Of a DNA stretch of 64,000 bases, positions 1 to 17,571 are shown one piece after another. The DNA comes from Ficedula albicollis (lineage: Eukaryota > Chordata > Aves > Passeriformes > Muscicapidae), in assembly GCF_000247815.1 (NCBI RefSeq), contig NC_021684.1, positions 9,805,430-9,869,429 on the forward strand, written 5' to 3'. The notes beneath the pieces are model-generated. The model saw nothing but the letters and a program-made list of their open reading frames with translations. It had not been told where the DNA came from and searched no databases. Numbering within the stretch: position 1 is the stretch's first letter; every line of letters begins with the position of its first letter. The position numbers were made by a program, and so were the translations under genes.

Positions 1-1222
1 TCCTGATACTGAACACCACAGCATCCAACCTGGAGCTGCCTCATATGCTTCTCTGCAGGAAGCCACAGTTCACTGAGTCACCCAAAGTGCACTGTAGAAA
101 TGGCATCATTTGGGCTGAGAATTCAGAATTGTGGTCTCTTTCTGAGAAATGCCACAAGAGTAGTGTCAGCATGGGGAGGAGTGCCAGCCAGGTAAAATGA
201 GGTGCCTGCAGGCACAGAGTAGCACCAGCATTGCTCTCCTAAACTGGTCCTCAGCCTGTCCTGCACCAAAGCCACCTCTTGGGCACCGAGGGGATCCAAG
301 GCCAGGAGCAGGGATGGGGTCACCTTCTGCTCCATGCAGCATCCCAGCTGCAGGGTCTTTCCTGCTGCTTGGGCGAGCAGAAGTAGAGGTAGGAGCAGTC
401 TAGCTACTGTGGGAGTCAGTGACTCATAAACTGAGAGTGTTTGACCTGGGATCAGCCAGAGGGAAGGACATTCTAACAAGGTCACTCTCCTACAGCATCA
501 ATTTTCAGGCTCAAGTCGCACTTTAAAGCAGATTGGGAAAGGCCTGCTACAGATGTCTCTCATAAAGGGCACAGGGATGCTCTTGGTTGGGGTGGGAGTG
601 TGGAAGTGAGCTGGGACCTGCCATACTCCAACAGAGCTTGGGTGCTGCTGGGGAGGAGGGCTTGAAAAGGACAATGGAATAAATTGAGAGTCCCAACCAG
701 GGCTGCTCAGTGCCAGCACAAGAAAATGTCCTGATTAAGAGGGCCTCTTTTCCTCTAGGTTGGATTTAGGATGGCTTAGTGCAGTCAGATTTAGGATGCA
801 CTAAATGAAGGAAAAAAGTCAAGGGGGTTACCAAAGGTTTGGATGCAGCCATGAACTCCTGTTCTCCAAGATGATGGAGACAACATAGGGGAACACAAAA
901 AGGACATTTTTAATGGGGAGGATCTCGATTTCAACAATCTTACCCCTGCTCCCCAATAATTTAAATTTGGAAATCTCCACAGAATACCACAACAATCCAT
1001 TTTGTTGTGAATGTCCTGGCACTTCTTCCCCCTCATCAACTCCCTATTATCTCACTGGGAACACCCTCTCATCTGCTGAAAAAAAATTTAAAAAAGCATC
1101 TCCTGGAGTAAGAAAACCCTTCAGCCAGAGCTAAAGGAAGCCTGGCAGGTTTTACCCTGTGATTGCTCAGGGAAAATTCCCCGTGTGATCTTGGTGTCCC
1201 ACGGAAGAGATGAAATCAAGCC

Positions 1223-1230
1223 TTGCGCAA
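1223..1230. promoter_or_regulatory. Palindromic C/EBP-type site TTGCGCAA
   Basis: The core TTGCGCAA is the ideal dimer site for C/EBP bZIP factors, and here it sits inside a perfect 12-bp palindrome (CCTTGCGCAAGG, 1221-1232). An 8-bp site is expected by chance about once per 65 kb, so the match alone is weak. The palindromic extension and the CpG-richer surroundings make it slightly more interesting. Occupancy is unknown. Confidence 0.3.
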
Positions 1231-1502
1231 GGCGCTGCAGGGAAGGGACGGGCAGGTGGGTTTGCCCCGTGCTGAACAAGCTGGGATCTTGCGTGCCTGG
1301 AATCATGTCCCTGGGGGAACAGATGGAGCTGGCATTTTTGGGACCCTGTGACTGGCCGTCCAGCTAGTAATTTAGCCAAGGGTGAGCAGGTAATTTCCTG
1401 TTGGACTGGTCTGCTGGAAGGGCCTTTCCCCTCCGGGGAGCTGCTGGCTACGCAGCCAAGCCTGAAGACACACGGGAGCACAGCGTGCTCGCTCCTTTTA
1501 TA

Positions 1503-1521
1503 GCGGGGCTGGTTTCCCCGC
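1503..1521. repeat. Small GC-rich stem-loop
   Basis: GCGGGG and CCCCGC form a perfect 6-bp inverted repeat around a 7-nt loop. It lies just downstream of a near-match to a CArG box (CCTTTTATAG, about 1494-1503). No function can be assigned. Confidence 0.4.
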
Positions 1522-2235
1522 ATTGCCGTCATCCTGGGGTGAGCAGCGCTCTGAGACATTTGAGGCTCCCCCCTGCAGAGGGTAAAAAGTCAAAAGGGTA
1601 TTAAGCTGTCACATTGGGGCAATTTATGTGTATAAACAGAGCCCCGTTTTGCTGATTTACACCCTGATAGCACATGGCCCACAGGTAATGAACGCAGCAC
1701 ATCCCCACATCTGCCAGTGGAAGCAGTTTGGATTGACTGACCCATAAAACTGCAAGGCCTGAAGTTATCTGTCTTCACATCTACATATACACACGCAAAC
1801 AGCCGCAGCCAGCAAGTGCTCATGGAGTAACACGATATAAGCAATAAACGCTTTCCCCCAGCAAAAGTTAGGGGAGAGATTAGATAAGGTGGCTAAAACA
1901 AACTTTAACCACCACGGTGGGAGCTTGACTGGGCTGTCCTTTTACTCTGCTGAGTAAGTCACAGCATAGGGAGCCCACAGCACCAGCCACTCTGTAGTGC
2001 TGGTTTCCCAAAGGGTGCAGACAGCTCAAATTAGCCAGGACATCCTCACTCTCTGTGAAAATACCCTTATCCCCATCATCATGAGAGAGCTGTGCTCCCT
2101 CCCAAGCTCAGGGTCTGGTTAAGTCTTGCCTCCCACTGGAGAAGGGCGCCAAATCCTTTTTCCTGTTTGGGAATACTCCTACTGTGAGCTAGGGACGTGG
2201 CTGGGATGGTGGGCACAGGGGAGAGGGAGGCCATG

Positions 2236-2923
2236 GAGCCTCTGGAGCCGTTGCTGCCCTCCCAGGTGTTGCAATACAGCTCCCTTTGACTCCATTGCAC
2301 AACCAAATCCCACTCCCTCCCACCTTTCCAGGGAAAAATCCCATTGCAGCTGACCTAGAAACTCCATCCTTCCCTCTTTAATGACACCAAGAAAGCAGAT
2401 TACCCCTGACCACCGACACCTGAAGACAGGACTGATGGACACACAGATGGGTGTGTGCTCCTGACTTTCCATGAGCAGTGTTTGCCTCCCATCACTGCAG
2501 CCCATGCTCTCACATCTTTGTGCTGCTGTGGGGATGTGAGCAGCCGCTACATTCCCCTTCTGCCCAGCAGACTTCAGTTGGAGCCTCGGGAGCCGTTGCT
2601 GCCCTCCCAGGTGTTGCAATACAGCTCCCTTTGACTCCATTGCACAACCAAATCCCACTCCCTCCCACCTTTCCAGGGAAAAATCCCATTGCAGCTGACC
2701 TAGAAACTCCATCCTTCCCTCTTTAATGACACCAAGAAAGCAGATTACCCCTGACCACCGACACCTGAAGACAGGACTGATGGACACACAGATGGGTGTG
2801 TGCTCCTGACTTTCCATGAGCAGTGTTTGCCTCCCATCACTGCAGCCCATGCTCTCACATCTTTGTGCTGCTGTGGGGATGTGAGCAGCCGCTACATTCC
2901 CCTTCTGCCCAGCAGACTTCAGT
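2236..2923. repeat. 345-bp tandem duplication (two near-identical copies)
   Basis: Copy 1 spans 2236-2578 and copy 2 spans 2581-2923, an exact offset of 345 bp. By eye the only difference is near the left edge (CTCTGG versus CTCGGG). Near-identity implies a recent duplication or an assembly/haplotype duplication. Because 345 is divisible by 3, a minus-strand frame stays open through both copies (264 codons, 2179-2973) and encodes a 115-residue repeat. I regard that frame as a by-product of the duplication, since the peptide resembles no family I know. The sequence is not a recognised transposon. Confidence 0.9.
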
Positions 2924-3257
2924 GTCAATTGCATGCTTTGGGCAAAAATAACAATTGGAAAAAGAAATTGCATTTATCATGTTGGCGACTCAGCCAGCTA
3001 CATAAGAATGTTACATAGCAAAACCACAGAATTCAGCCTGTTTTCACACAGACAGCAGAACAATGACTGGCAGGAGTCCCCTGCCATCAGACACTTGCCT
3101 TTAACTCAAGCAGTTTTTCCACCAGCATCTCGAATCCACCAACCTGGGATGCCATAGCAGTCCAACCTGCAGGTAAAGCTGAAGCTGATGAGGACACCAA
3201 CATCCATAGGACAATTTTCAACAGCAGCTAAGCAGGCAGGAATACCACAGCAGACTT

Positions 3258-3330
3258 ATTCTACTATTTTGTCAGTGGAGGCTCAGAAAGATGTAGGATT
3301 TAACTTCTCAAGTCACACCATGATTCATAG
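3258..3330 (-). mobile_element. Possible degraded MIR/CORE-SINE fragment
   Basis: The segment resembles the reverse complement of the MIR central core. A stretch like 'TTTTGTCAGTGGAGGCTCAG' is followed by 'TTAACTTCTCAAGTCACACC', matching the order of the MIR 'gaggctcagag...ttaagtgacttgcccaaggtcacac' block. The match is short and diverged, so the identification is tentative. Confidence 0.4.
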
Positions 3331-5650
3331 GAAATTAAACTTCCCATGCTTGAGGCAGCAGTGACTGGTGAGAGTTATGGAAGAGGCAAATGATGGCTCT
3401 TCCAGTGTCACCATAGACCCCACAGATATGTGAATTGCAGCTCTGCCTCTTACTATAGCTTTTCAACCTGCACAGTACTGTGTGTTATTTCAGTCTAGAC
3501 TTTCCTTCTTTGCGTAGCCCACTAGCTCTGCCCCTGTGTAATCTGGTCACTGTGCTTGCATACTGCTTTCTTGCACAATTTGCCTCATTAGAATATGCTG
3601 CTAACTTGCTTTGCTGTTGTGAAGAAGGATTTAAGATAATGCAATGCCCAACTCAAAGTGTCCAAGTCAGAAAATCAACTGCTATAGAACAGGCTCAATC
3701 CCCTCTAATTGAAAGGGGGCCACAAAATCCCACCTGCTGTTTTAGACTACAGTGACTGGGAAGCCACTCTGAAAGCTGTATTTTTTCAAAGTGGACTGGA
3801 TCCAATTTGAAGCCAGCTCACCAAATCAGAGCCTGCACAAGCAGCAAGTAAATCCAGCTGCCCAAATGGTTGCATGGTCACTTCATCCTACATAAGAGAC
3901 GAGGTGAGGCGGGAAGCAGAAGAGCAGTGCTGCCCCTTTTGGATGCAGTGCCCAGCTAGATGGGTTAGACGAAAGATGAATTTGTTCCCCAAAGCCTTGT
4001 AAGCAAATGTAAGTTAAAATGGGTCCCTCTTGGATTCAGTGTTCATTGGCTTTCTGACTCCATGGTGTGGAAATTATGTCAGTTGTAGACTCCCTACAAC
4101 TTCATTGTGTTGGCATAAAACACCAAAATGAATCTGCCTGGTGCATTCTTCTGCTCACAGGATATAAACAGTTGGCAGTGACTGATCTGCCACTTGTCAA
4201 TGCACTCTCCTAGCCTGATCCTGCAAAATAAACTGCATTAGCCTGAGTTACCTTCAAGCTGCAGTAAAGTCATCCCTGGCATTAGTTTGATGTTCTCAAT
4301 GAAACTTGAACTGCCTTAGATCTTAATTGGCAAACAACTTAAATACCCAGAAAACCCAGTGCAACTACACTTAAATCGGTCCTAGATGTTGGTTCATGCT
4401 GTGAATACAGGTTGTGATGAACATCCTAGTGCTCCAGGTCTTCCTGTGCTAGCTGATAGTTTGACCACAAGATGCTCATTGGCACCTCCCTAGAGAGGCT
4501 GCCACCCCACAAACCCACTGATGAATGTAATCTTTTCAAGATGAAGTGGACAAGAATCAGTTGGGTGTGGGTATGGTAACACTTCATCTATCACAGCCGC
4601 TTGTATTGTGAACACCTATCTAAAGATTTGGAGTTTTATCCAGCACCACCTACAGCAGTTTTAAGTCAATTTTGAGATGTTCATCCAAGATCTTGTACTA
4701 CATTAGTTTAAAAATACTTTAGTGTTTTTTCCCACAGGTGTGTATAGACAAGGATAAAAAGGTGCCTAAGGACTCACAAGTTCTACCTCCCCCAAGACAT
4801 TGGCACTTCTGGTACAGACTTCAACATCAGCAGGCCTTCAGCTTTTACTCATGTGCAGGTGTCAGCCACCAATCTGGCTATGCCAGTGTAGAGGTGCTGG
4901 TTTAATCTGCTTGAGATTCTGATGCCCTGCACTCAGGTATGCCGTGAGTTGCTGAGCCTGATCAAAGACCCCAGACAACACAAATTAATTCCTGATCATG
5001 CTGCCTCCTTGAAGCCTTTTTCCCATCTGACTGCCTCCACACTCAGCTTCCAGTTGCTGTGCAATAGACTACTAAAAAAAAAAAATCCTAGTATTTACTT
5101 CACTCCCCACATCTGCAAACTGGGACCAATTCTATCTTCAACTTTGCTCTCGTGGCTTAGCAAATGGGGTCACTCAGGGCTTAGCTATCTTTCCAAAATT
5201 TTCCTGTCTCTTTCCTGAACCCTCTCCAATATTTTGATGCTTTTACTCATCACAGCAACACTGCCAGCAGGGGGAAATAAATTAGAGACACTCTATGCTC
5301 TTTCTACCTCCAAGTGTCCTCCCGCTCTGCACCAAGACCACCCAGTTACAGCTCAGCACCAAGACCATCCAAGTCAGCTGATTTTGGCTGGTGAGAAAAA
5401 AAAGCTTCCCAAAAGCTTCTTCAGGATCCTTTTTCCTGGAGTTCACTGTCTTATAAGAACAGCTTTTTTTTTTTTTTCTTGTGTTCACCTGCATCACTGC
5501 ATTTGTTGTTTCCTTGAGCCTGGCTCCTCAAGCACTCTGTATTCCTCCCTATCAGTGACCTCCCCTCTCTATCATTTACTGTTCCATCTCATCACACCAT
5601 CAACTACATCAGTGGTGATTTTATGTGTTCTTCCATGTCATTGATAAAGA
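3331..5650. other. Non-coding block, nothing recognised
   Basis: The sequence is AT-leaning and single-copy in appearance. There is no open frame with plausible protein character, no simple repeat longer than about 12 nt, and no recognisable transposon. Confidence 0.55.
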
Positions 5651-5652
5651 TA

Positions 5653-5940
5653 TTAAAACCAAGAATACTGAAGGGACTGAGCTACAAACACAGCTGGCAG
5701 ATGATTTACAGTTACATTTGGAGACTTGTCAGGGAGCCAGGTTTTAATCCATTTAATGCACACCCTCTTGATTTTATACTGCTCTAGATCCTTAATCAAA
5801 ATGTCATGTGGTACCCAGTCAAATGTCTCACAGAAGTCTTGTATGCTACTATCATTTTTATCAACTAAACTAAAGAGAGGCATCCCATTCTATTTTCCAT
5901 TAACTCATGCTGATTGGCATTAATTACAATTTCCATCCTT
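5653..5940 (-). pseudogene. LINE (CR1/L2-like) reverse-transcriptase relic
   Basis: Read on the minus strand, a 76-codon open stretch (5653-5883) has the character of the LINE reverse-transcriptase domain. 'DFCETFDWVPHDILIKDLEQ' resembles the typical 'DFSKAFDTVPHDILI.KL' block, followed at the right spacing by 'WIKTWLPDK', as in 'WI.NWL..R'. These are the conserved fingers/palm blocks of non-LTR retrotransposon RT. The fragment is isolated. The downstream block with the catalytic YADD motif, the endonuclease domain and the 3' end are not visible, so this is a dead, strongly truncated copy. CR1 is the expected avian family; L2 or L3-like ancestry is also possible. Confidence 0.65.
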
Positions 5941-12447
<6,507 letters not shown>

Positions 12448-12464
12448 AAAAAAAAAAAAAAAAA

Positions 12465-12509
<45 letters not shown>

Positions 12510-12535
12510 GGGGAAAAAAAAAAAAAAAAAAAAAA
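12448..12535. repeat. Composite homopolymer block A19-C41-G6-A22
   Basis: Four homopolymers are abutted without interruption: A 12448-12466, C 12467-12507, G 12508-12513 and A 12514-12535. This order produces open frames that read as poly-Lys/poly-Pro/Gly/poly-Lys on one strand and poly-Phe/poly-Gly on the other; none is credible as a protein. The C-to-G switch inside A-rich flanks suggests a consensus or gap-filling error. Confidence 0.95.
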
Positions 12536-13686
12536 GAAGCCTAGTGAGGGCTCTAATAGTTGATTTTGAAGTCTTTTTTTGGGGGATGGCTCTGCAGAGC
12601 CAGTGCCAAACAAACCAGCAATAGGTCAGCTCAGGCTTGCGACCAGCACTACAGCTGCAGTGAGAATAAGCAAACACAGCAGCAGGGGAAAGAATTAAAG
12701 GAGGGGGCTGGGGGTGAGGCGGGCGATTTATTCTTCTGGCACGTGCAGAGGGGCTGGAGATGGATCAGCTGTATTTATTCTGTGAAAAGAGGAAAGAAAA
12801 GGTGGCAAAAGAGCAAAGCAAGTTTCACTGCATCAGAGAAAACAAAGATTTTCAATAAACTCCCCATTGCCACCCGCTCCCTGGAAAAAGGGGGAGAGGA
12901 GGGAAAAAAAAAAAAGCTGCAGGTGTTTGCGAGGGGTCTGTATAGAAGCCGTGCAGGGAATTAGCAACTGAGGCAAGTTGCCTTTGGAAAAGGAATCTGC
13001 CCTGAATAGATTTGCATTTCTTAATTTAGGGATCATCAGCAAATGGGAGGCAGAGAAAGCACCCCTCTGCAGCACCGGGGGCTTCAAAGTGAGCGGGGCC
13101 GGCCGGGCAGGGGCCACGCTGTAACTCACCCTGATGCCGAGCCCTTTGCTGTGCCCATGCCACAGGGACGGCGGAGCAGGGCCCTGAGACAGAGCCTGCA
13201 CCTGCACCACCAAACCAACCCCGCTCCTTGCAGTGACAATGAATCCCAACTGCATCCCACACCCAAACAATTTCCTATTTTTCATGTATGTTCCTGTGTC
13301 AGGGCAGTCTTTGCACAGGGCACCTTCCCATACGTGGTCTGTAGTGCTCCCCAGGCTCAGTCCTGCACTACAGAAATGTACCTGCTCTGTGGGAAATGGG
13401 CTGGAAGAGAAATCCCAAATGCAGTTGTCTTGGATGAGACGCAGAGCATGAAACCACAGGCCAGGGAGAGCCCTCCAGGGCAAGTCACTGCACTCCTTGA
13501 AAACGCCTTTCAGTCCTGGAAGGGAAAAGCAAAAAGCAACGTTACATAGATGTAAATAAGCAGGGATTTGAGCACTGTGAAACTTAGCCATTATGCCCCT
13601 CCCAGCTCTGGCTGAATGTACGATGGGACTGCAGCAAATAAACCTGCAGATGCAAAAGAACAGATGGAGTAAAATGTGTCAGAGAT
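12536..13686. other. Non-coding block with a long but unconvincing frame
   Basis: A minus-strand frame of 252 codons (12833-13591) spans most of this interval. The peptide has no recognisable domain, has many Cys/Trp residues scattered without pattern, and ends in poly-Phe from an A-rich tract. I treat it as a chance frame. The GC-richer part around 13.06-13.22 kb contains a few CpGs, including a GGCCGGCC-type motif. Confidence 0.5.
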
Positions 13687-13985
13687 ACAGAGCCACAGAA
13701 TTCTTTAGGATGGAAAAGTGTTTTCGGAGCACAGAACTCAACTGTTTACCCAGCACTGTCAAGGTCACCACTAACCCATGTCCTCAGTGCCACCTCCACC
13801 TAAATACCTGCAAGGGTGGTGGTTCCACCACCGCCCTGGGCAGCCTGTTCCAGTGCTTGACAGCCCAGCTGATGGAGATTTGTTCCTAAAATCCAGTGCC
13901 ATTGTACCTCCCCTGGTGCAGCCTGAGGCTGTTTCTTCTTATCCCATCATTTGTTACTTGGAAAAATCTGTGCAACAACTCTCAC
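13687..13985 (-). mobile_element. CR1 LINE 3'-end fragment
   Basis: Read on the plus strand, this matches the reverse complement of the CR1 3' region as I remember it: 'TTTACCCAGCACTGTCAAGG', then 'CCACTAACCCATGTCCTCAG', then 'CTGGGCAGCCTGTTCCAGTG', then 'CCTCCCCTGGTGCAGCCTGA', all in the expected order and spacing. The element therefore lies on the minus strand, with its 3' end near 13687. Divergence appears substantial, and the copy is 5'-truncated, as nearly all CR1 copies are. It encodes nothing. Confidence 0.9.
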
Positions 13986-15650
13986 CAAGTTTTATGGTTA
14001 TGGAGCATCTATGGGTGGACTGGGATTCCTTGAAATTCGTTGGTGGCCATTTCCAGTTCTCACTTGCACTGTGGCTACTGAGGTGCTGTTTAGCTGTGAT
14101 CAGGGATGACACTGGTACATGAAGCCTCTTAGCTGGATAAGTAGAATTTCTCAGTCCTGTGGGAGGGGTTGAATACTCACTGATGTCAAATATACTTGGC
14201 ACAAACAGTAAGTTCCAGTGAAATAAGTTGGTACAAACAGACACAGGAACCAAACAAGGGTAAAAATGCAGTCAAAAGGGGTAGTGAAAAAATTCCAAAT
14301 TTCCAGTCGTAGAACACTTGCAGCCATATTTTCCATGTTCTGGGAAACAGCTTTGCTGGGCCTTCTCTTCCACTCTTAGATTTTTGTAGCTGGCTTGAGA
14401 CCACAAGCTCACAGTGAGCTTATGCTACGCAAGGTTTTTTCTGCAGCTTTAGTCTTCAGTAAGACAGGTGTCAGGTGAGCACGACAAATAACTGCACATT
14501 TCTCAACAGGTAAAAAGAGTATCTATCCTTCATTGCTTTGATTTTTTAAGTATCCTTATGGTTTCAAACACAGAAAGCAGGTAAGAACTGCCAGCAATTA
14601 AATCAGCCTTTGAAAAACCTTCTTGCTTGCAATCCAAGGTTGTTGTTTTGCCCGAATGTTGGGTTGCAACCTCTAAATCTTAGATAGCACCACAGCAAGA
14701 AAGTAACAGATTTTTAGTGACTCAAATGAAAGATTTTCAAAGAAGTGTAGATCACTCTCTTCTGAACAGGAATCCTGGAATATTCACTGCCAAGATTAAG
14801 CCTGGAACAAAGTAACACAGAGGAATGTACAGAAAATTTAGGTCCAGGTTGTAGGAGGTTATTTTTGTCATGGTATTTGCAACAGCAGGAAGAGCAAGTG
14901 TTTAACCAGCACGTGTGAGTAGTCATAGGTCCATTGGGACATGCCCTTGCTGAAGAGGGGCACCCCAGCAGCACAGCTCTGCAGCGCTTGGGGATCATCC
15001 TCACCAGCTGAGACTCCTCCAGGACAAGACTTTGCCCAGCAGATCCAAATCCTGCTGCCTCCTGATGCTCTGCTCAAGGCAAGAATGACCCTTAAACCAG
15101 GAACTTCTTGGGAAAGGGCAGTCGTGACTCCACTCAAATCAACAATAAAGCTCCATCTGGCTTAATTATATTCAGCATTTCATGCCATCATGCCTGTTAA
15201 ATGCCTTAGAGTGTCCTACCCAACTTCAGTGCTATATAGACAGTAAAAAGCCATGAACACAGCATTTCTGGCCTTGTCCTTTGCATCATTTGTCTGTTAG
15301 TAATTTTGGTTTTAAGAAATAGCAGTGAACAAAAATCTGTATATTAATTAAGCCTATGGGGCACATAAGGCAAAACCTCCCTTGTGCTGGGCATTCACTT
15401 TTGGTCTTTTCTCAGCAATAAATCCAAGCAGCAGGATCCTCAGCTGGCATGACTCAACACAGCTTATTTGAACTCACACAGTGACACGCTGCTCCTCTGC
15501 AGCACAGATCCTGGCTCCATCTGCATAAGCAAGAGCCTGTGTTTGCTCCAGAAAGGTAAGATAGGATCTAGAGAGATGACACTACCAAAATGAGGGTGGG
15601 AGGGTAAAGCCAGACAGCTGAGACAAGGCAGACAGTCCATGACAAGCTGG
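13986..15650. other. Non-coding block, nothing recognised
   Basis: Unremarkable single-copy sequence follows the CR1 fragment. The short frames on both strands have no family character. Confidence 0.5.
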
Positions 15651-15666
15651 AATTAATATATTAATT
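15651..15666. repeat. Perfect 16-bp AT palindrome
   Basis: AATTAATATATTAATT is a perfect palindrome. It lies immediately before the pyrimidine tract that leads into the 716-nt poly-C run. It contains two inverted TTAAT-type homeodomain half-sites, but an AT-rich palindrome of this length can also be chance. Confidence 0.5.
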
Positions 15667-15667
15667 A

Positions 15668-16498
<831 letters not shown>

Positions 16499-17426
16499 CT
16501 GATGGGACACTGATGTGTAGTTGTGACTGCAGTTCTCTTTGTCAAGAGCCCACCTAAAGAGCCCTTAAAGTTTTTGGCTGTGCTCATCCAAAAGGAGTTT
16601 TACGATGAGTCGTTTCCAACCATTTTTTTCTGAGAAATGGTCCATGTCCAGAGCATCGTGCTCCATCAGAGACCAAGCTACAATACCTTAAACTCTCTTC
16701 CTCCCCTTACCTCCTGTGTGCTGCTGATGTGTGTGTGCAAACTCCATCAAGTGAGTAACTTTTGGGCTGCTCTCTTGTTATCCTTGTGCACAGTGAACAT
16801 CTGCCAGTGCTGTGATGTGGGAACCTTGGGCCCTCTTTCCAAAAGCTCCACTGCTTCACAGGCTTTCTTCATTCACAAACCTCCAGGACCTCTCTGTGCC
16901 TCAGTTTCCCTGAGTATAAATCTGACAAAAAAGAAACTCTCACTTCTCCATGCTTTTTCTTTAAATTATAATGTCTTCCTTTTGCAATGGCAATGAACAG
17001 ATGCAGCCAAGATAAAAATCACAGAGTAAAAATATACAAGGAAAGGCAGTCCTGCTCCAGACACGGCTTTGAACACAGACTGCAGTCAATTTGAACTGGC
17101 TCTGTTCATGCTTTTTGCCAAAACATCAGCACTTTGTAAATAATACTGTGATTCCCTGCTTCATAGGGCTGTTTTAAACCCTCGGTCATCTTGTGTGGAA
17201 GAGCAGTGTGAGCATCAGCCATTCCCATCTGAGGTAGTTTATACTGTTAAATCAGGGCACGTGGGAATAGACTCACAAGCATTTTACCTGTAGCTTCCAT
17301 GGATTGCCCTGTTTCCTGTCAATGCCTGTTTTCCCCCTTTGGTTACATAAGGATAGTGGTCAGGGGGAGGTTGCTGGCAGTGTAGAAACAGCTAATGTAC
17401 AAAGCCAGAGATAAAGAGCTTTATGA
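16499..17426. other. Non-coding block with possible MIR remnant
   Basis: No gene is recognised. The only repeat-like piece is the short MIR-type motif at 16.88-16.93 kb. The sequence becomes A-rich toward the AATAAA cluster. Confidence 0.5.
16884..16930 (+). mobile_element. Possible MIR core remnant
   Basis: The phrase 'CTCTCTGTGCCTCAGTTTCC' is identical to a diagnostic stretch of the MIR/CORE-SINE core and is followed by 'TATAAATCTGAC', where MIR has a 'TGTAAAATGGG'-type segment. Flanking sequence does not extend the match clearly, so it is a short remnant at best. Confidence 0.4.
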
Positions 17427-17571
17427 AATAAAAAAACAATAAAGAAAATCCCCTTGCATTCCTGAATCATCAGGAATTGACTGGCTTATACTCTTAGTTG
17501 TACAAGTATGAAATAAATAAAGACGATGTTGTTCATTTTGTGTGTGTGTCTAATCCTATATTCTCAATAAA
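17427..17571 (+). promoter_or_regulatory. Cluster of polyadenylation-type signals
   Basis: AATAAA occurs at 17427-17432, 17438-17443, 17512-17517, 17516-17521 and 17566-17571. The overlapping pair at 17512-17521 is followed, at the spacing expected for a downstream element, by the GT-rich run at 17537-17549. This could mark the 3' end of a plus-strand transcript, but no exon upstream is recognised and AT-rich DNA yields such hexamers by chance. Confidence 0.25.

Larger units (their letters stand above)
1..2235. other. Non-coding block, no gene seen
   Basis: The open frames here are short, lie on both strands and match nothing I recognise. The section around 1.15-1.60 kb is richer in CpG and in palindromic motifs than its surroundings and holds the two small sites listed separately. 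The rest is unremarkable single-copy sequence. Confidence 0.6.

Noticed and set aside
2179..2973. 264-codon repeat protein frame on the minus strand
   Set aside because: The open frame follows from a 345-bp duplication with a period divisible by 3. The peptide matches no known family.
12833..13591. 252-codon minus-strand frame
   Set aside because: It has no recognisable domain, a composition like random translation, and an end in poly-Phe from an A-rich tract.
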